From Marthasterias glacialis (Eukaryota > Echinodermata > Asteroidea > Forcipulatida > Asteriidae), in NCBI GenBank assembly GCA_911728455.2, contig OU452229.1, forward strand, positions 22,185,347 to 22,249,346: a stretch of DNA of 64,000 nt, read 5' to 3'. Below the pieces are notes generated by a model. The model did not search any database and was not told the origin of the DNA. It saw only the letters and a list, made by a program, of their open reading frames with translations. Numbering within the stretch: position 1 is the first letter of the stretch; each line of letters opens with the position of its first letter. Below are positions 1-12,979 of this stretch, in pieces. The translations under genes were made by a program, and so were the position numbers.

Positions 1-3000
1 AGTGGGTACGGGGGGAAATTGATGGGATGGAAGCATTACATCCATTCAAAAGAACACTTTATCATTTGTTTCAGGCAATCACTAAACAAAAAGACAAACA
101 TGAAAAGAACAATGCACCTCATGTCATTAACTCATTTTACTTCATTTTCCTCTAAATAATTCCAGTTTCAACACTATACCGTGGCTTTCGTACATAAACT
201 TGAAACATTCCATAGCAGAAAACACGCCCCATGGGTCAAAATTATCTGTCAGCACAAAATAATAAACGCCAGGCACAGATTATCTAACATTTTAGTTTAA
301 CCTTTTTTGTGTAATTCTTCGGGTGTTCGATTGTCCTGTTTTAACACAAGTTGTTCACTCCATGTTTTAAAACTTTAAATCTCTTGCCTTTTTTTAAAAT
401 TTCCAAGTTTACCAAAGCAATTCACAAAATATTTTTTTTTTTTTTTGGGGGGGGGGGGCCTTAACAAAAACATTTATAAGTCAGTATTTTCTGCTGACAT
501 GTTTTCCTCGATTAAAAGTCCGCTAGAGCCTCAGGTGTAAAATCATGCATAGATGCATACAGGAAGGAATTTTGATTGTTATGGTCGTTCTATTTTAATG
601 TGGGACCCTAGACTGCATGCAAAACATGTAGCCTACATGGGACTGCAGGCAATGTCCGCACTGTCGTTATGTAAAGTTACATTAACCTTATCCTGCAATG
701 TTTGCGTGAAGATTCGCTCTTAATCCTTTCACAAATAGTTCAAATTGTCTCCTTATCTGGCCATAATCCCATGAACAATGACCATTGATGTTGTGTAACT
801 CGAGATAAGCCATTGTGAAACACCCCTGTAAAAGGGTAAATATAGATTGATCAAAGCCGCTTGGCTGAGACAATAAATCATTTTGGTTTTTTCCTCCATA
901 ATCAAGTCCAGGGGTTGCAGAACCCAAACCCAAAAATAAATCTTCGTCTCAACATTCTTTCCGGTAAACTACTCCAATGCAAACACTACCCGAAAATGAA
1001 CGCTAAAATTACTCTGATCAGTGCACAATATTGTAAACCAGTAGCAATTTCTGTGGACATAGACCAAATAAAACTCACTTATTTAAAAAAAAATTGTTAA
1101 AACTTGTGTTAACTGGTGAAAATGAATAACTATAACCAAAGGTCTGTTTTAAAAAGGCATGATATTTGACACTTGGAAAAAAGTAGGAACATTTTATCGA
1201 GTAGACTGGCTAACCTACATGGTCACATGGTGTAGACTTTATAGATTTTTCAGGCTATTTAATCAGTTTTTCTCATTTTTCCCACGGGAAAAAAAATCTG
1301 TAGTCAGACTAAAGTATAGGAAGAATACCATGCTTGTTCCAAAAAGGTTTTTTCTTTTAAATGTAGGTCTGTTTTTAAATCATTTTTGAATTTTGGATTT
1401 TTTGTAAATTGAATTGCAACTGCTGAAGATTTAAGGAATCTAATCTCGTATCAACCTGAACATTGCCTGATCCTTGCAATCAGGCCTACTCAAATGAAAA
1501 AAAACCTTAACATAATCAGTATTCCTTTATGCAGCAACCCTTCCTTCCCACCACCTTTAAATCGAGGGACCTTTTTATGCCCATGATATCCATTTGGTGC
1601 TCGATATGTGATGTGGCAGGGTGTACCCCACCCCCTCCTATTGTGTCTTCATTGTGTTCTGGGAATCTCTGGAATTCTTTTGATGATTCTAGGGGATGCT
1701 TCTGTACAACACGGGAAGAGCGTTAGCGCATGAAAACATTTGTGGGGTGGGGACCTCCTTCTACCATAATCGGACATGGTAAAATCATCTCGTTTCTGTT
1801 GGTTTTTTTTTTATGGATACGCAGTACCACAAGTCCCCCTGCAGAAAAAGCCAACAAAATGCTGTGAAACAATGTTTAGTTAAAAAGAAAAAATAACTGT
1901 AAACAAAAAATGAAGACAGAAAATATAAGGAAACAATCGGCAAAATCACAAATTCGTTAGATACATCTTTATTAATATTTACAACTACAAAAATAACGGT
2001 CCTTTTCACACAGAATCAAGATTTTAATTTAATTAAAATGAATTATGACATTGCAGGGGCATTCTACTACCTCTTTAAGTAATGCAAAACCCGAGTAGTG
2101 TTCTTAAGGGAAATTGAAACAATGTGCGCGTCTTTTTCTTTTTTAAATTATTCCCGTATCAGTCAAGTTTTTTTCTCCGTTCTCCACAATTGTTTTACAA
2201 ACTTACCCAGTCAGTTTCCTTTGTGGTTTATTGCTTGATATCCAATTAAACCGATCACATCAATTTAAATTTGGTTTTAGATTCCCCCAATACAAGTCCA
2301 ATTTTTGTGCGGCATGATCATTATAAACCCTTTGAAAAAAATGTAATTAAGAACATTGCTCGGTTTTCAGCTTGTAACATATGTAAATTGATGATACACA
2401 GAATGTATACAAAGCGTACATTCTGGTAAAAATGAATTTCACTCCTCAGACAAAAAAGGAACAAAATTCATCAGAGAGATAATCTTCGACATTCATTTGG
2501 CATAAAATCGAGCATACCAAGTTTCTCAATTTTGACAAGAAAACGCAGATATTTTGTCAAATAGTTTGAAATATAGCACTGTGTAACTTAAGATATCCGT
2601 GTTTCTTTTCCCACTCCCCTTTAACAGATGTGTGTTCATGAAACTGATGCATATTGTTTTTTCTTCTTCATTTTCCACATGGACGTAGTGTTTTTCAGTC
2701 ATTTTCATGAACTGTTGAAACATTGACATTATTTCCCACAAGAACAGTAAAAGTGGTGTAATGTACATGTACCACTCAGGCACCGACGGAAAGCCCAGAT
2801 AACCTGCACAATATCCAGGGTGGAACTTGACCCGTCTCACATGTCAAACCAGGCACTCGCAAGGTTTGCCAAGTTATAAAATGCATGATGGAAAACTACT
2901 GGTACAAAGTCAACCAGGCAATAATATTGAAAGTTCTGGAATGGATTGTCACAACGCCCCGCGTCTGGGGCATTGTTTAGACAACCCTATCTAAATCGCC

Positions 3001-3789
3001 CTCAAATCTACCCTTTGGACATTTTCTTGTTGCAAAGTGATCCGTCATACAAACAAAGTTCTTTAACAACCATGCTGTTGTGAAAGATGAACAATATTTC
3101 TTCAAGACCAACTTTAGATTGGTTTGTGCTTAGGTTTTGTCTTTGTAAGACTTTTAACAATCAATTGAAAATAGGCGTTTAATTTCTGGGCTATTATTAG
3201 TCAAATTCAATCAAACATTCTTTCTTTTAGTCTATTAGTGTTTTTAAAACATGTTGCAAAAGTCAAATATTTGTTGATAATAGTTTGTTGGTTTTGAATA
3301 CATTTATATAAAAAAGGGGGGCTGGAATGGCCCAACAGTTTCCTTTTAAAAACTGTTTCAAAGTCACATTCTTGAAAGTAAAAAAAAAAACACACACACA
3401 GAAAAATCCTGTTTCAAAGGCAATATTGCAGCGTGTAATTTTTAGCCTCAAAGAGACCAGAAATGTACGAACTCCACAACCACTTCTTCCTGAAATTGCT
3501 TAAATATGACCTTGCTTAGACCATAAAGATGCTTATAAATTAAATTCAAGCAAACACGACAGATATTGACAAATATTTACATAAATTTGATGAGTACTAT
3601 TTAATGAAATATGTACAAAACACAAAGGCGATTTCCGCTGCCCACAGCTGCAATGACAACTTCCTTCCAAGTCGGCGACTTCTGAAGTACATTCCAAAGA
3701 TTTGTCCAGTAATTTTTTCACAAATATTCATAATCTTTTAATCAGCGCTCAGCGGTGTGATTATTTGTCCGTTGATGATATAAGCTAGT
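1..3789. other. 3' flank of PSAT1, no gene seen
   Basis: AT-rich sequence in which I recognise no coding exon. It should contain the PSAT1 3' UTR, which runs leftward. On the minus strand ATTAAA-type poly(A) signals are readable at 3737-3742 and 3600-3605, and a canonical AATAAA at 1968-1973; the sequence does not say which is used. A T-run followed by a G-run lies near 431-458. The open frames here are short and of low complexity. Confidence 0.5.
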
Positions 3790-6700
3790 CTACCTATGCC
3801 TTGCCATAAAGTCAAGCATAAAGTCTGTAAGTTTGTTGACCTCTGGTACCGTCATGGCGTTATATAATGAAGCACGCAGTCCTCCCACTGATCTGGAGAT
3901 AGGAAAGAAGAACAAATAAAAAAAACGTTAACATCCGAGATGAGAGCCATTTCTACATAAATGATCTGAAACTGGAGCTACGGATTCGAAGGAGCTATTG
4001 GGAACAGTATCCTCAGCACTAGAGTAGACCAAAGAGCATGACTTCTTTTCATCTAAAGAAAGTTACAGCAATTTTTTGTCACCATGCTGACATAAAAAAA
4101 CATGAATTCAGACACAAGTCGACAAATTTTCATCTCTGTAGTATGTGGGCTAAACCCAAAACCTTCTTATTTTTATATCCAATGCTGTTGAAACAACTCA
4201 ATTTCAACTTTTGTACTTTGTGCATTTTGTTTTGCAATTTTAAAAGATTCAAACAAAATTAACTGATACAAAATTTTGTTATTTTCCTGAACCGTTGAGT
4301 CTCCAAGTTTTTAAAAGAACATTTTGTTCTCAGCAGACTGTTTCAGACTCGGACCAAAAGTCCCCTGCTGTCATTTGATAATTACAACATCATTCCGCTT
4401 CTTACCTGTGACCTTTAAGGGAGACCATTCCCAACTTCTGACATTCCTCCAAGAATTTCTTCTCCAGCTCTTCCACGCCATCTTTCCCGCCGACCCTCAT
4501 CACGACGTTCATGCGGCTTCTTGCGGACTCCTCCACGGCACAACAGTAGAAGTCATTCGAGTTGTTGATGATGTCGTAAATCATGGAAGACTTGGTTTCG
4601 CTCAGCTCAGCCATCTTGGCTGCACCACCTTGCTCCTTCAGCCACTTGAAGACAAGCCCCATGATGTAGATGCTGCAAGATCGAAACATCAGAGCAAAAT
4701 GTTACAATGGCAAGGACTATAAAGGCCATTGAAATGGAACACAGAAAATGCCAAGCTCGATTCTTGTTTGTGTCTGCCGTGCACGCCCTCTGTGTCAGCT
4801 TTGGACGAAGCGTATCAATTACCATGTGACATGCATGTGTGGCAAAATTAACAAGATCAACCAATGGGAAAGCCGAAATGGCAGCGTGGTCGAATTGCCT
4901 CAAATTATTTGCGCACAGATAGCCACAAACAAGAGGCATTCTGAGGGTTGTTTCTATGGTAAAAACCTACTGATTTGCAAGAATGTCCAGGGCCACAAAA
5001 TAATTGCTTAGCTCGGAAATATCTTGCTTATTCAAATTCGACAACCAGCCAAAATGCCCAATAATTCTAATTAATGCGACTGGTACACCGATACAATTTT
5101 GCTTACACAATGCATTTGCTTAGCATGATTTCACTGCTCTACAGTTATCTAGGTGTTTTGAGTTTGAAATGTGATGCAAGAAAATTCAGGAAAAGGGACT
5201 ATTCATCCTTCAAATACTTCAACTACCTGAACATCAAGACAGTTTTAGATGCATAACTCGGTTATTTTAAATAAAAAATCCAAGGATCAGCTCCTTTAAT
5301 TTGAAGCTGGAATTTGCCAGCTGACTGTATTAAGATTTTGTTATCGCTATGACCTTGTATGTATATTGATTAAAATCGCCATTTTTATCTGCGACTTCCA
5401 GGGTTTGGACAAACACCGATGGAAACTACATGACAACTCACCTATACGTTGGTGGAGTGTTGTACAACGAGTTGTTGCCGACCTGTACCTTGTAGTCAAA
5501 TATTACCGGGCATTCTCTGACCGCGTGGCCAATCAAGTCTTCTCTGACGATGATTACCGTTACGCCTGCACAACCAATGTTCTTCTGGGCTCCAGCGTAG
5601 ATCAGACCGAACTGTGTCCAAAAAAAAAAAAAAAAAACATTACAGGATTTTGAGTACATGCTGTCTCCACTCAAATAGAGTTGGGAACTTAATTTCCCTG
5701 CAATTCATTCAGTAAAACTGTTTACTAAATTAAGAATGAGAAATGAACAATTTAATCAATTCGACAATTGAAAGAAAGTCACCTTTGAAACATCAACAGG
5801 TCTCGAGAGGAAATTTGACGACATGTCACAGACCAAAGGCACACCGTTCGTCTCGGGTACAAATGGGAACTCAACTCCTAAAAATAAATATATGGAAATT
5901 TCAACTAAAAGGTTAGAATCTAGAACAAAATCATAAAAAGATGAACTAGATAGAATCTGTACAGTTGATCATTATAGAAACGAGTTAAAGCAAGGAATAA
6001 AGTCTCGATATCTCATGATATATTGCAACAGCTGTTGACAAAGCCAGCGTTCTTCCTTAACAGTGGTCTGCTGGCCAATGGCTAGATTAAACCAGGACCA
6101 GTCAAAATTCTCTCTAAGTGGTTCGGCTGGCTAGCTCAGCGTTGAAAAGCATCCCTATTTAATATGAAACAAGGACCAGTGAACACGCTGGCAGACAAGT
6201 GAAAGGACAAGATAACTGGCTAGTCACTGAAAAAAGTTAAGAAATCCCTGCAAGAGGGTTAAAAAAATAATAAAAAATAAAAATAAAAAAATAAACCCAC
6301 TAAAATGACAACTCATTCTCATTAACTGTATTTTTCTTACCGTTAACTGTTTCGTTGTCGCAATAGTAGACGTACGAAGCCTCAGGATTTAAATTCCAGT
6401 TCTTCTGACTTGGTATTTCTGGAGGAAAAAAAAATTTAAATAAGTAAAAGAAATACAAACAACATATTGAGACAGCTGGTCATAATCAATTTTACATCCT
6501 CCGAACAATGTGGGAAAAGTAAGTGTGTTATGAAAGCAGTGCTTGTGGCTTGATGTTTACCCAAGGTTTGATTTTATTGATCAATATTACTTGCTCGGCT
6601 GTAAAATATACGTAGTTTTTTATGACTTTTCAATGACTCTTATTTTACATAGTTTCATCAAACAATAAAACCTACCGTTATTTGCTGATTTAATTATTGC

Positions 6701-9061
6701 TTTTTGCTTCAACTCAATTAAGAAATCCTCAGGGATATGTTGAACAGTAAATCATTTTTTATATGCCCAGAACAAACATTTTTGTATGAGTTTTGAAAAT
6801 TTCTAAACATTTTTTGTTTTACTAGAGTTCACGCCAAGATACTTACTTGTGTATTTGTCTAGTTTAGGGTAGACAGTGTTGATCTTGCCGTATTTCTCGG
6901 CCTCCTTGACTGCCTTAGCTGACCAGCTACCAGTGACGATGTAGTCTGCCGTTCCCCCTCTGAGTAGGTTCATGGGGACGGCACTGAACTGACCAGTACC
7001 CCCGCCTGGAAGCAGGAGGATCTTGTAGTTATCTGGTACTTGCCTGCCAATTCAAAAACATCAAATAATCATAATAAATTTGAAATTTGTTCTCCATAAT
7101 TAATTGAAATATGAAGCCCCCGATTAAAAGGACCTTCAAACCTCCTCACTGTCGATATCATAGGTTATTTTTTATCTTCAGAGGTCCAAATACTACGAAC
7201 CTGAAAATATTTAAATGGTGATTAGACTAAAAATGAAGAATCTTCTTTTTACCAGAAGTCTGAAATTACTCATGATAACAAAAGCTCATTGTAATAGATT
7301 GTACCCCAATTAGTTAAAATAAAACACTTTTAGCAAAAACAAAACGTCACTTACAATAGATCTCTGAGATCCTGAAGGGATTCGTGAACTATTTTGGAAA
7401 ACTCTGCTGACCGATGACTGAGTTCTGAAAAAGGATAACAAAAATGTATTTTGTTTTTAGTGACTATTTGACAATTTCTCGTTCACTTTGAGTCACATAA
7501 ATTTGCTGTATTATGCAGCACAGCATTTATTTATTTCAGCATTTATAATCGTCCAACTTAAAAATATATTCTGCTGTCTGTGATTTTTTTATGTTTGTCT
7601 GTGCATTTGTTTTTCTAATTTTTTTTTTTAAATGATTGCCTTTTTTCACCAAAATATCTGCAATGGTTTCCACAAAACCAATCTGAAGACCTAGAAAAAG
7701 TGTAAAAAAAAAAAAAATCAAAAAAAAAATCATGTGCCACAAAACTGAACTGACAAGAAAAATTCAGCTATCTTGCCTCGTCGCCGTTCAGTTGTGACAG
7801 AATCATCTTTAATTGAGACATAAAATAAGATGCATTTCAAGTCTTACCCATCATACTGAGTCCCATGTTATTGTAGTTTAACATCTCCCTCTGAGCATGC
7901 TCTAACACCTGAAACAATACAAAACAATTAGTGAACAACATGTACAATTCTGGTCGACCTCAACTCTAAATTATCTTTAACTGAGTGTCCTGGTTTTTTG
8001 GGGGTCAAGTTGTCTGATCATTGCCAATGATTGATGAACTTCCAGCTGTTATGCCCGATCTCTTGACTTTTGTTTTAGTTTAAGATAAGTTTGTTGCATT
8101 TTTTATCTTTTTGAGTTGACAAGTGAAGTGGGTGTAATGTCTGGGGTCAAGTTTTGATATTCTTTTTAGGATTCATTGACTCTCCGGTATGTTTATTGTT
8201 TCATCGTATCTCAAACAATACCATCTTGACCTTCAAGTTCAGCCAACTTCCTCATAAAAAGTTGTGTCAAAAGACGCTATCACTCAGTGCATATATTTTC
8301 CCACAAACAATTTGGTTCATTAAATTACTTGTATTGTATTGAACTACAAGTAACAGAAATATATTGGATACATTTTTTTTATGATCACTAAACCAGCTTT
8401 GATAATCCTATCTTTGGTCACGTCCCTGGAGGATCGCCCGCTATTCATACAAAAATAGTTGTTCTTTGTAATTTTCTGAAATATAACACTAAAAAAGTAA
8501 AACACCAACAAAGTAACACTACAGTAACACGAACAACAGAGTGACAGTAAAGTATAAATTTCTTCAGCTTTCATCTTTTGTTTTCAGAAATCTACTTTTT
8601 GTACACAAAGAAGGTTAAGCCTCATTTCATTATTTATTAACTTATTAAAATTAAAGTTACTTTTTTTCTACTCCAAGACCAAGAAAAAAGATGAGAAAAT
8701 GTTACTTTCTTTATTAGCTAAGGCATGTTGTGCCAGAAAAGAAAAAAAAATAAACATATAATATTTATAATTCCACAAACAGTATTAAACCATAGAGCAA
8801 GGTGCATCAAACGTCGATCCGGGGGACGCGATCCGGCGGGATATTCCCCGATCCCGGGCATCGGCCGATCCTGCCGCACGCACCCAGCGGGGAGACCGTC
8901 GACAAAACACGGGCCACTCTACACTCTCGGTCCAATCCCAATATAAACAACCTGAAGTAGGTGTACCTAGTAGAAGTTGGCACACTGGACATGACTAAAC
9001 TCACCGATAGCGGAAGCTTTGCTGGTCCAGCAGCAAAGTTAATCACTCGATGTCCATTCAT
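3790..9061 (-). CDS. PSAT1: Phosphoserine aminotransferase, complete, nine coding exons
   Basis: Converts 3-phosphohydroxypyruvate plus glutamate to O-phosphoserine and 2-oxoglutarate, the second step of cytosolic serine synthesis; PLP enzyme, normally a dimer. Coding exons in order: 9005-9061, 7848-7908, 7355-7424, 6847-7043, 6341-6418, 5783-5877, 5442-5611, 4406-4672, 3790-3892. All junctions are GT-AG and phases close to 365 aa plus stop (human PSAT1 is 370). The start [17 protein letters not shown] matches the family N-terminus. Visible active-site features: LPGGGTGQF (residues 74-82), Trp103 that stacks on PLP, Asp172 in VCDMSSNF, the PLP lysine Lys196 in YAGAQKNIG, and the phosphate-binding SLYNTPP (234-240). 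The C-terminal half carries SLKGHRSVGG. No broken exon or missing key residue. Divergent neighbour of SHMT2. Confidence 0.97.
6041..6257. mobile_element. MITE-like repeat in PSAT1 intron 5
   Basis: The left part reads AACAGTGGTCTGCTGGCCAA and the right part ends GAAAAAAGTTAAGAAATCCC. Both ends recur, in the same order, at 31761-31986. The two ends are imperfect inverted repeats of each other, which suggests a non-autonomous DNA element. It has no coding capacity. Confidence 0.6.
8809..8940. other. GC-rich island in PSAT1 intron 1
   Basis: About 130 bases of strongly GC- and CpG-rich sequence inside an otherwise AT-rich intron, roughly 70-200 bases past the exon 1 splice donor at 9004. It holds several partly palindromic GATCC, CCGGCGGGAT and CCCGGG blocks. 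Short frames run through it on both strands but none looks like a protein. It could be an intronic CpG-type regulatory element or a GC-rich repeat fragment. Confidence 0.4.
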
Positions 9062-9216
9062 GTTGGCTGAAAGGTTCGAAAATATTCTCTAAAATAGAGC
9101 AGAAATACAATATGTCATCCAACTCGTCTGAGAACAATATTAGAAGTGAGGATGAGAATACGCATCACACGCGCCGGGCTAGCTAGCTAGCTTGATGCTG
9201 GATGTCAACACAGCTG

Positions 9217-9420
9217 ATTGGTTTTTTTGTAATTCATTGTGTTGGAGCCGTTTCGTGTGTGGCGCCACATGTGCTGCATGATGGAAGGAGCCATGGAAAG
9301 ATCCCGCAAATTAATGAATGAACCCTCGTGGAATCCGATTGGTTCAAATAATGAATAACTTATTCAAAAAGTTCCCCATTGGTCAGCGTTCTGGTAAGCA
9401 CGCTTGCTATCCATGATTGG
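9217..9420 (-). promoter_or_regulatory. CCAAT-box cluster upstream of PSAT1
   Basis: ATTGG (CCAAT on the PSAT1 strand) occurs at 9217-9221, 9338-9342, 9378-9382 and 9416-9420, that is 156 to 360 bases before the PSAT1 start codon. Four CCAAT boxes in 200 bases is the usual look of an NF-Y-bound, TATA-less promoter. The transcription start itself cannot be read from the sequence. Confidence 0.45.
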
Positions 9421-9444
9421 AGAGCGCTGAGAATGTGTTACCCC

Positions 9445-9471
9445 CGTGGAATAATGTGGGTTTATTCCACG
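9445..9471. repeat. Perfect 10-bp hairpin upstream of PSAT1
   Basis: CGTGGAATAA (9445-9454), a 7-base loop, then TTATTCCACG (9462-9471). The stem has no mismatch. Function unknown; it lies just outside the CCAAT cluster. Confidence 0.5.
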
Positions 9472-12400
9472 ATTTTTCTGAAGAGCCGCTCTGGGAATTA
9501 CCAAACCGAGTGGTTTTTTTCCATGAAAGAGATATTTTATTTCTGTTGATCGCGGTATGTTAACGCATAGTGAAAGGAAGATCTGAAGATGGGTTATCAT
9601 TGATCATTGAAACAGATCCATGACAAGCCGTTTGTGTGGACGGACCCGGCCCCAATAAAAAGTGGAAACCCAAAGAAAACTGTGGATTGGTGGAACGGAT
9701 GCATGCAGCAACGCGTGCACCCGTACACCCACCCCTCCCCACACCCCCGTCCATCGTGTTGTTGCCCCACGCTCCACACTGCACGCATGGATTATTATTG
9801 CATCATGCAATAAATGCTATTAAAATTATATATATATTTTTCAAAGTACATAATATGTGCATGTACATCACTACAACGATAAGAGCGTTGCTTATTACTG
9901 GGAAGGAAATAATTAAATTATGCCCATGGTCTCCTGTGCTTCGCAACGATGAGCATATTGAAATAGTAACGGTAAACGGGGGACGGACATTTTTTTCCCC
10001 GGACGGATTGGTAAATGTAGTCGTAGGCTATGAGCGCTTGGATTGAAACTAAACCAATTTGTTTCCGTTAATTAAAATCCTGTACTCTATCTTGAAATAA
10101 TAAAAATATAATAATTGGCTTTGGCCAGAACGATTCTACCAGGATATTTGACAACGTGCTACATGTATAATGACGCTAGTATTGGTTACTGGCCCAAACG
10201 TTAATTTAAAGCAATCTCTAGCTGGCTTGAACTCAAGTTTAAAAACATATGGCATACATGGCTTAGTTAGTTCCAGGGACGGTTGTATTTTTACAAGTTT
10301 AATGATACAATGTACAGAATATGTAAAAACCGACAAAAAACAAAAAACTAAACGAACATGACTCTTAATTTTTATAATATGTATTTTTTTATGCGTTTGA
10401 AGACACTCAAAACTTTATTATCGTTGCAAATGCCTATTTCGATTGCCAAACAAGCCAAAAAAATCTCTGACAAAAAAATAAGCGTTTTTTCTTGTTTTCA
10501 CTCTACTAAAAAGGTGTACGACCACTTGTTTTGATCATAGAACAAGGACTTGCTCAATGTTTTGATCAAATACTGGGTCGGTTGGATTGTGGTTATTGAA
10601 AACTAGAGGAAGGTGAATTAATATTTTTAATATTATTTTTTTAATGCGATGTAATTTCCATTTGAACCATGGAGAAAGAAACCATCTGTGGAATAACACT
10701 GACATAAAGCAACCATAAGGCTCCAGCAATAAGAGCCAGTTTGGGGTCTCCAGTAACCGGCAGCCCGGCAGCCTTACTCGCTCGTGGTGAGTTACTGTTT
10801 ATAGCGCCCTCTCTCTCATGTCTGTTTGCATTATAGGGAGGTCACTGAGTCAATGAGGTGATTAACATAAGTTGCCATACCTTCAATCTTACTAGTCAAC
10901 GAAGTCCATCCAAATTCCTTAATAGAATTCGACGTTACAAACTCACATTTTATGTCTGTTATTGTAATGTGCAACTAGTCCTGCAACAGAGAACAAAGAC
11001 TCTTATTCCGAAAATGATTATTTAATTGGTGCATCTGGTTGGCTTTCCAGCAGAACCACCTCGGCGCTCGATGGCAGCATAGCCCTCGCAACGTCCACAA
11101 ACCGGGCGGGTATAATATGACAACAACAATACACGGCCATTGTATGGATCCCCTAAAATGCAATACTTTAAGGTCGAATACTGTACCTTTTGCAAAATAT
11201 AGCAAGACCCCCTTGTACACACACCAAGATCCGCACGATGGCACAACGGGGTTCGACAAACCCGCAAAAATACATAGCTGAACATTTTCCCATCACAGAC
11301 ACATAAGCCTTACGGAGAATTTAAAATATTACACCTGATACTCATAGATCTCGAAAGGCCAGCTATTTTTTTTACAAAATGGCCAACAGAGAATGGTTAT
11401 CAAAGGAAATGACTAGTTTGAACATGCAACCCTGGAGTGTGGATAAGTGAAGAGTCAGTGGTTGTTACCGGATGTCTGTTTAGGAGAAATCTCTGGCATG
11501 AACTGCATGAAGGGCATACAACCAGTCAACCAGTGCATCCGAACACAGGAAAAAGTATTGAATATATAACGCAGCAGCTGATAATTTCTAGCAATGCATG
11601 ATTGCATACGGGTTATTTCCAGTTGTTCACATGCCACGCCCACTTCTTTTAGGAAAAAATAATATTGTGATTCAAATTTTGTTGAAGAACTTGTCTAGAC
11701 ATCGAGGCCATGCCACCTGCTACGAGCTCAGTTGCATGGCCAGATTTTCGCCCGAATTTTTTTTTAAAAGAACCTTTTCTCTGAAAGAATTTTTACAGAA
11801 TAATGCATAATAATGCCACGAGCGAACAGTGCACAAAAATACATCAACACGCAAATTGTTGTTGGCTGATGGACATGATTTTATTAGCCTTTTTGAGATA
11901 ATAGTGGACACTATATGAGTGCACCTTTTGGTTTGGGCGGCCGTGTACAGACAATACCCAAACCAAGTAGTGCCCCAGTTGACCACATTCCTCAAAAGGG
12001 CATAAAAATATGGAACCCGACAATAATTCTTATTAGTTTTTAATTCATAACAACACTAGGTTGTTGGCGGATTTTATGTTTAATTTTTCTTGCAATACCT
12101 TGAATGAAAGCTTGTTACTTTCTCTAGTCTATAAAAATAGCTATGTCAAATCTAAATCAAAAAGTTTTGAGTCAAATCGGCCAAAAACGGAGCATCTTTA
12201 ACACATTGGTTAAAATGCAGCACGCGCTTCGGTGTCACATGAGATTTTTGTCCCCCTTGTGACTGTAGGAACTTCGTCTGATAGCGCCCTCTTTTGACTC
12301 ACCTTCCTTCAGCCCTCATGAAACACCATACACCGGAATACAAAATCCCCTACGACACCAGTCACGTCCTTCAGTTTGAAACTACAGAAAAAGCCAGACG

Positions 12401-12678
12401 TCTTGAGCACACATTAACACCAAGTGCCACCTAATTTTGGTAATTGAAGTAAGGGAATGAAAAGATAGGGGAGTTTTCAAATAAGTGTTGTACTCAAAGG
12501 AGGGGAACTTAGAAGAACTGTGTAATTTCCCCGAATTTGTTATCAAACACTTTCTTAAAAAGTAATAAAAACATTTCACTTTTCCGGTGTTGACAAATAA
12601 AAAAATAAAAAATAGTATAAAAAAAAACAGATGAAAACGCAAAACCGGAAACGGTTTGTGCACATCATATGAGTTTAT
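9472..12678. other. PSAT1-SHMT2 intergenic region, left part
   Basis: No coding exon recognised. The sequence alternates AT-rich tracts with a few GC-richer patches (about 9640-9790 and 11040-11290). Motifs of the type ATAGCGCCCTCT occur near 10800 and 12280 and look like ends of dispersed repeats. The ATF4-type element at 9797-9811 is listed separately. Confidence 0.4.
9797..9811. promoter_or_regulatory. Candidate ATF4/C-EBP composite element (CARE)
   Basis: The palindrome ATTGCATCATGCAAT contains ATTGCATCA, the reverse complement of TGATGCAAT, which is the perfect C/EBP-ATF response element. It lies about 740 bases upstream of the PSAT1 start. PSAT1 and SHMT2 are known ATF4 targets in mammals, so the site is in a sensible place, but one 9-mer match in 6 kb is weak evidence on its own. 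Confidence 0.35.
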
Positions 12679-12917
12679 GATAGATGTTAATAATTATTTG
12701 CATCGGGGAATGAATATAAATTTCAATTTGCCTTACACCGATGTGTGATAAGCACTGTATACTCAGTGCTTTCGAGTTCTGTGGAAAAAATATCCACAGG
12801 CAATCCATCCGAGTTGCCTGTGGAGTATAGGCCCCCTATACAGTGCTTATCACACATCGGTGTAAGGCAAATTGAAATTTATATTCATTCCCCCGATGCA
12901 AATATTAACATCTATCT
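12679..12917. mobile_element. Foldback element, two arms with collapsed centre
   Basis: Two arms of about 95 bases in inverted orientation. The left arm opens with GATAGATGTTAATA and contains TTTGCATCGGGG and CACCGATGTGTGATAA; the right arm (about 12822-12917) mirrors it to TTAACATCTATCT. The centre is reduced to a small hairpin CCACAGGCAA/TTGCCTGTGG that retains the tail of a tRNA-like core (CCGAGTTGCCT). Members of the same family lie at 12980-13151, 36311-36468 and 63652-63910. Confidence 0.75.
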
Positions 12918-12979
12918 AATTGTTTGTGGTACCTGCCGCTAATAATACTGGATTCGGACTGGCCCCTCGTCACCGGGCG

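Noticed and set aside
3881..3892. Alternative acceptor (ATCAG) for the last PSAT1 exon
   Set aside because: It puts the exon in a frame that does not match the family; the acceptor at CTCCAG gives GHRSVGG exactly.
8725..9000. Overlapping frames through the GC-rich block in PSAT1 intron 1
   Set aside because: They are open on both strands only because of high GC content, and the exon 1 frame ends at a good splice donor (9004).
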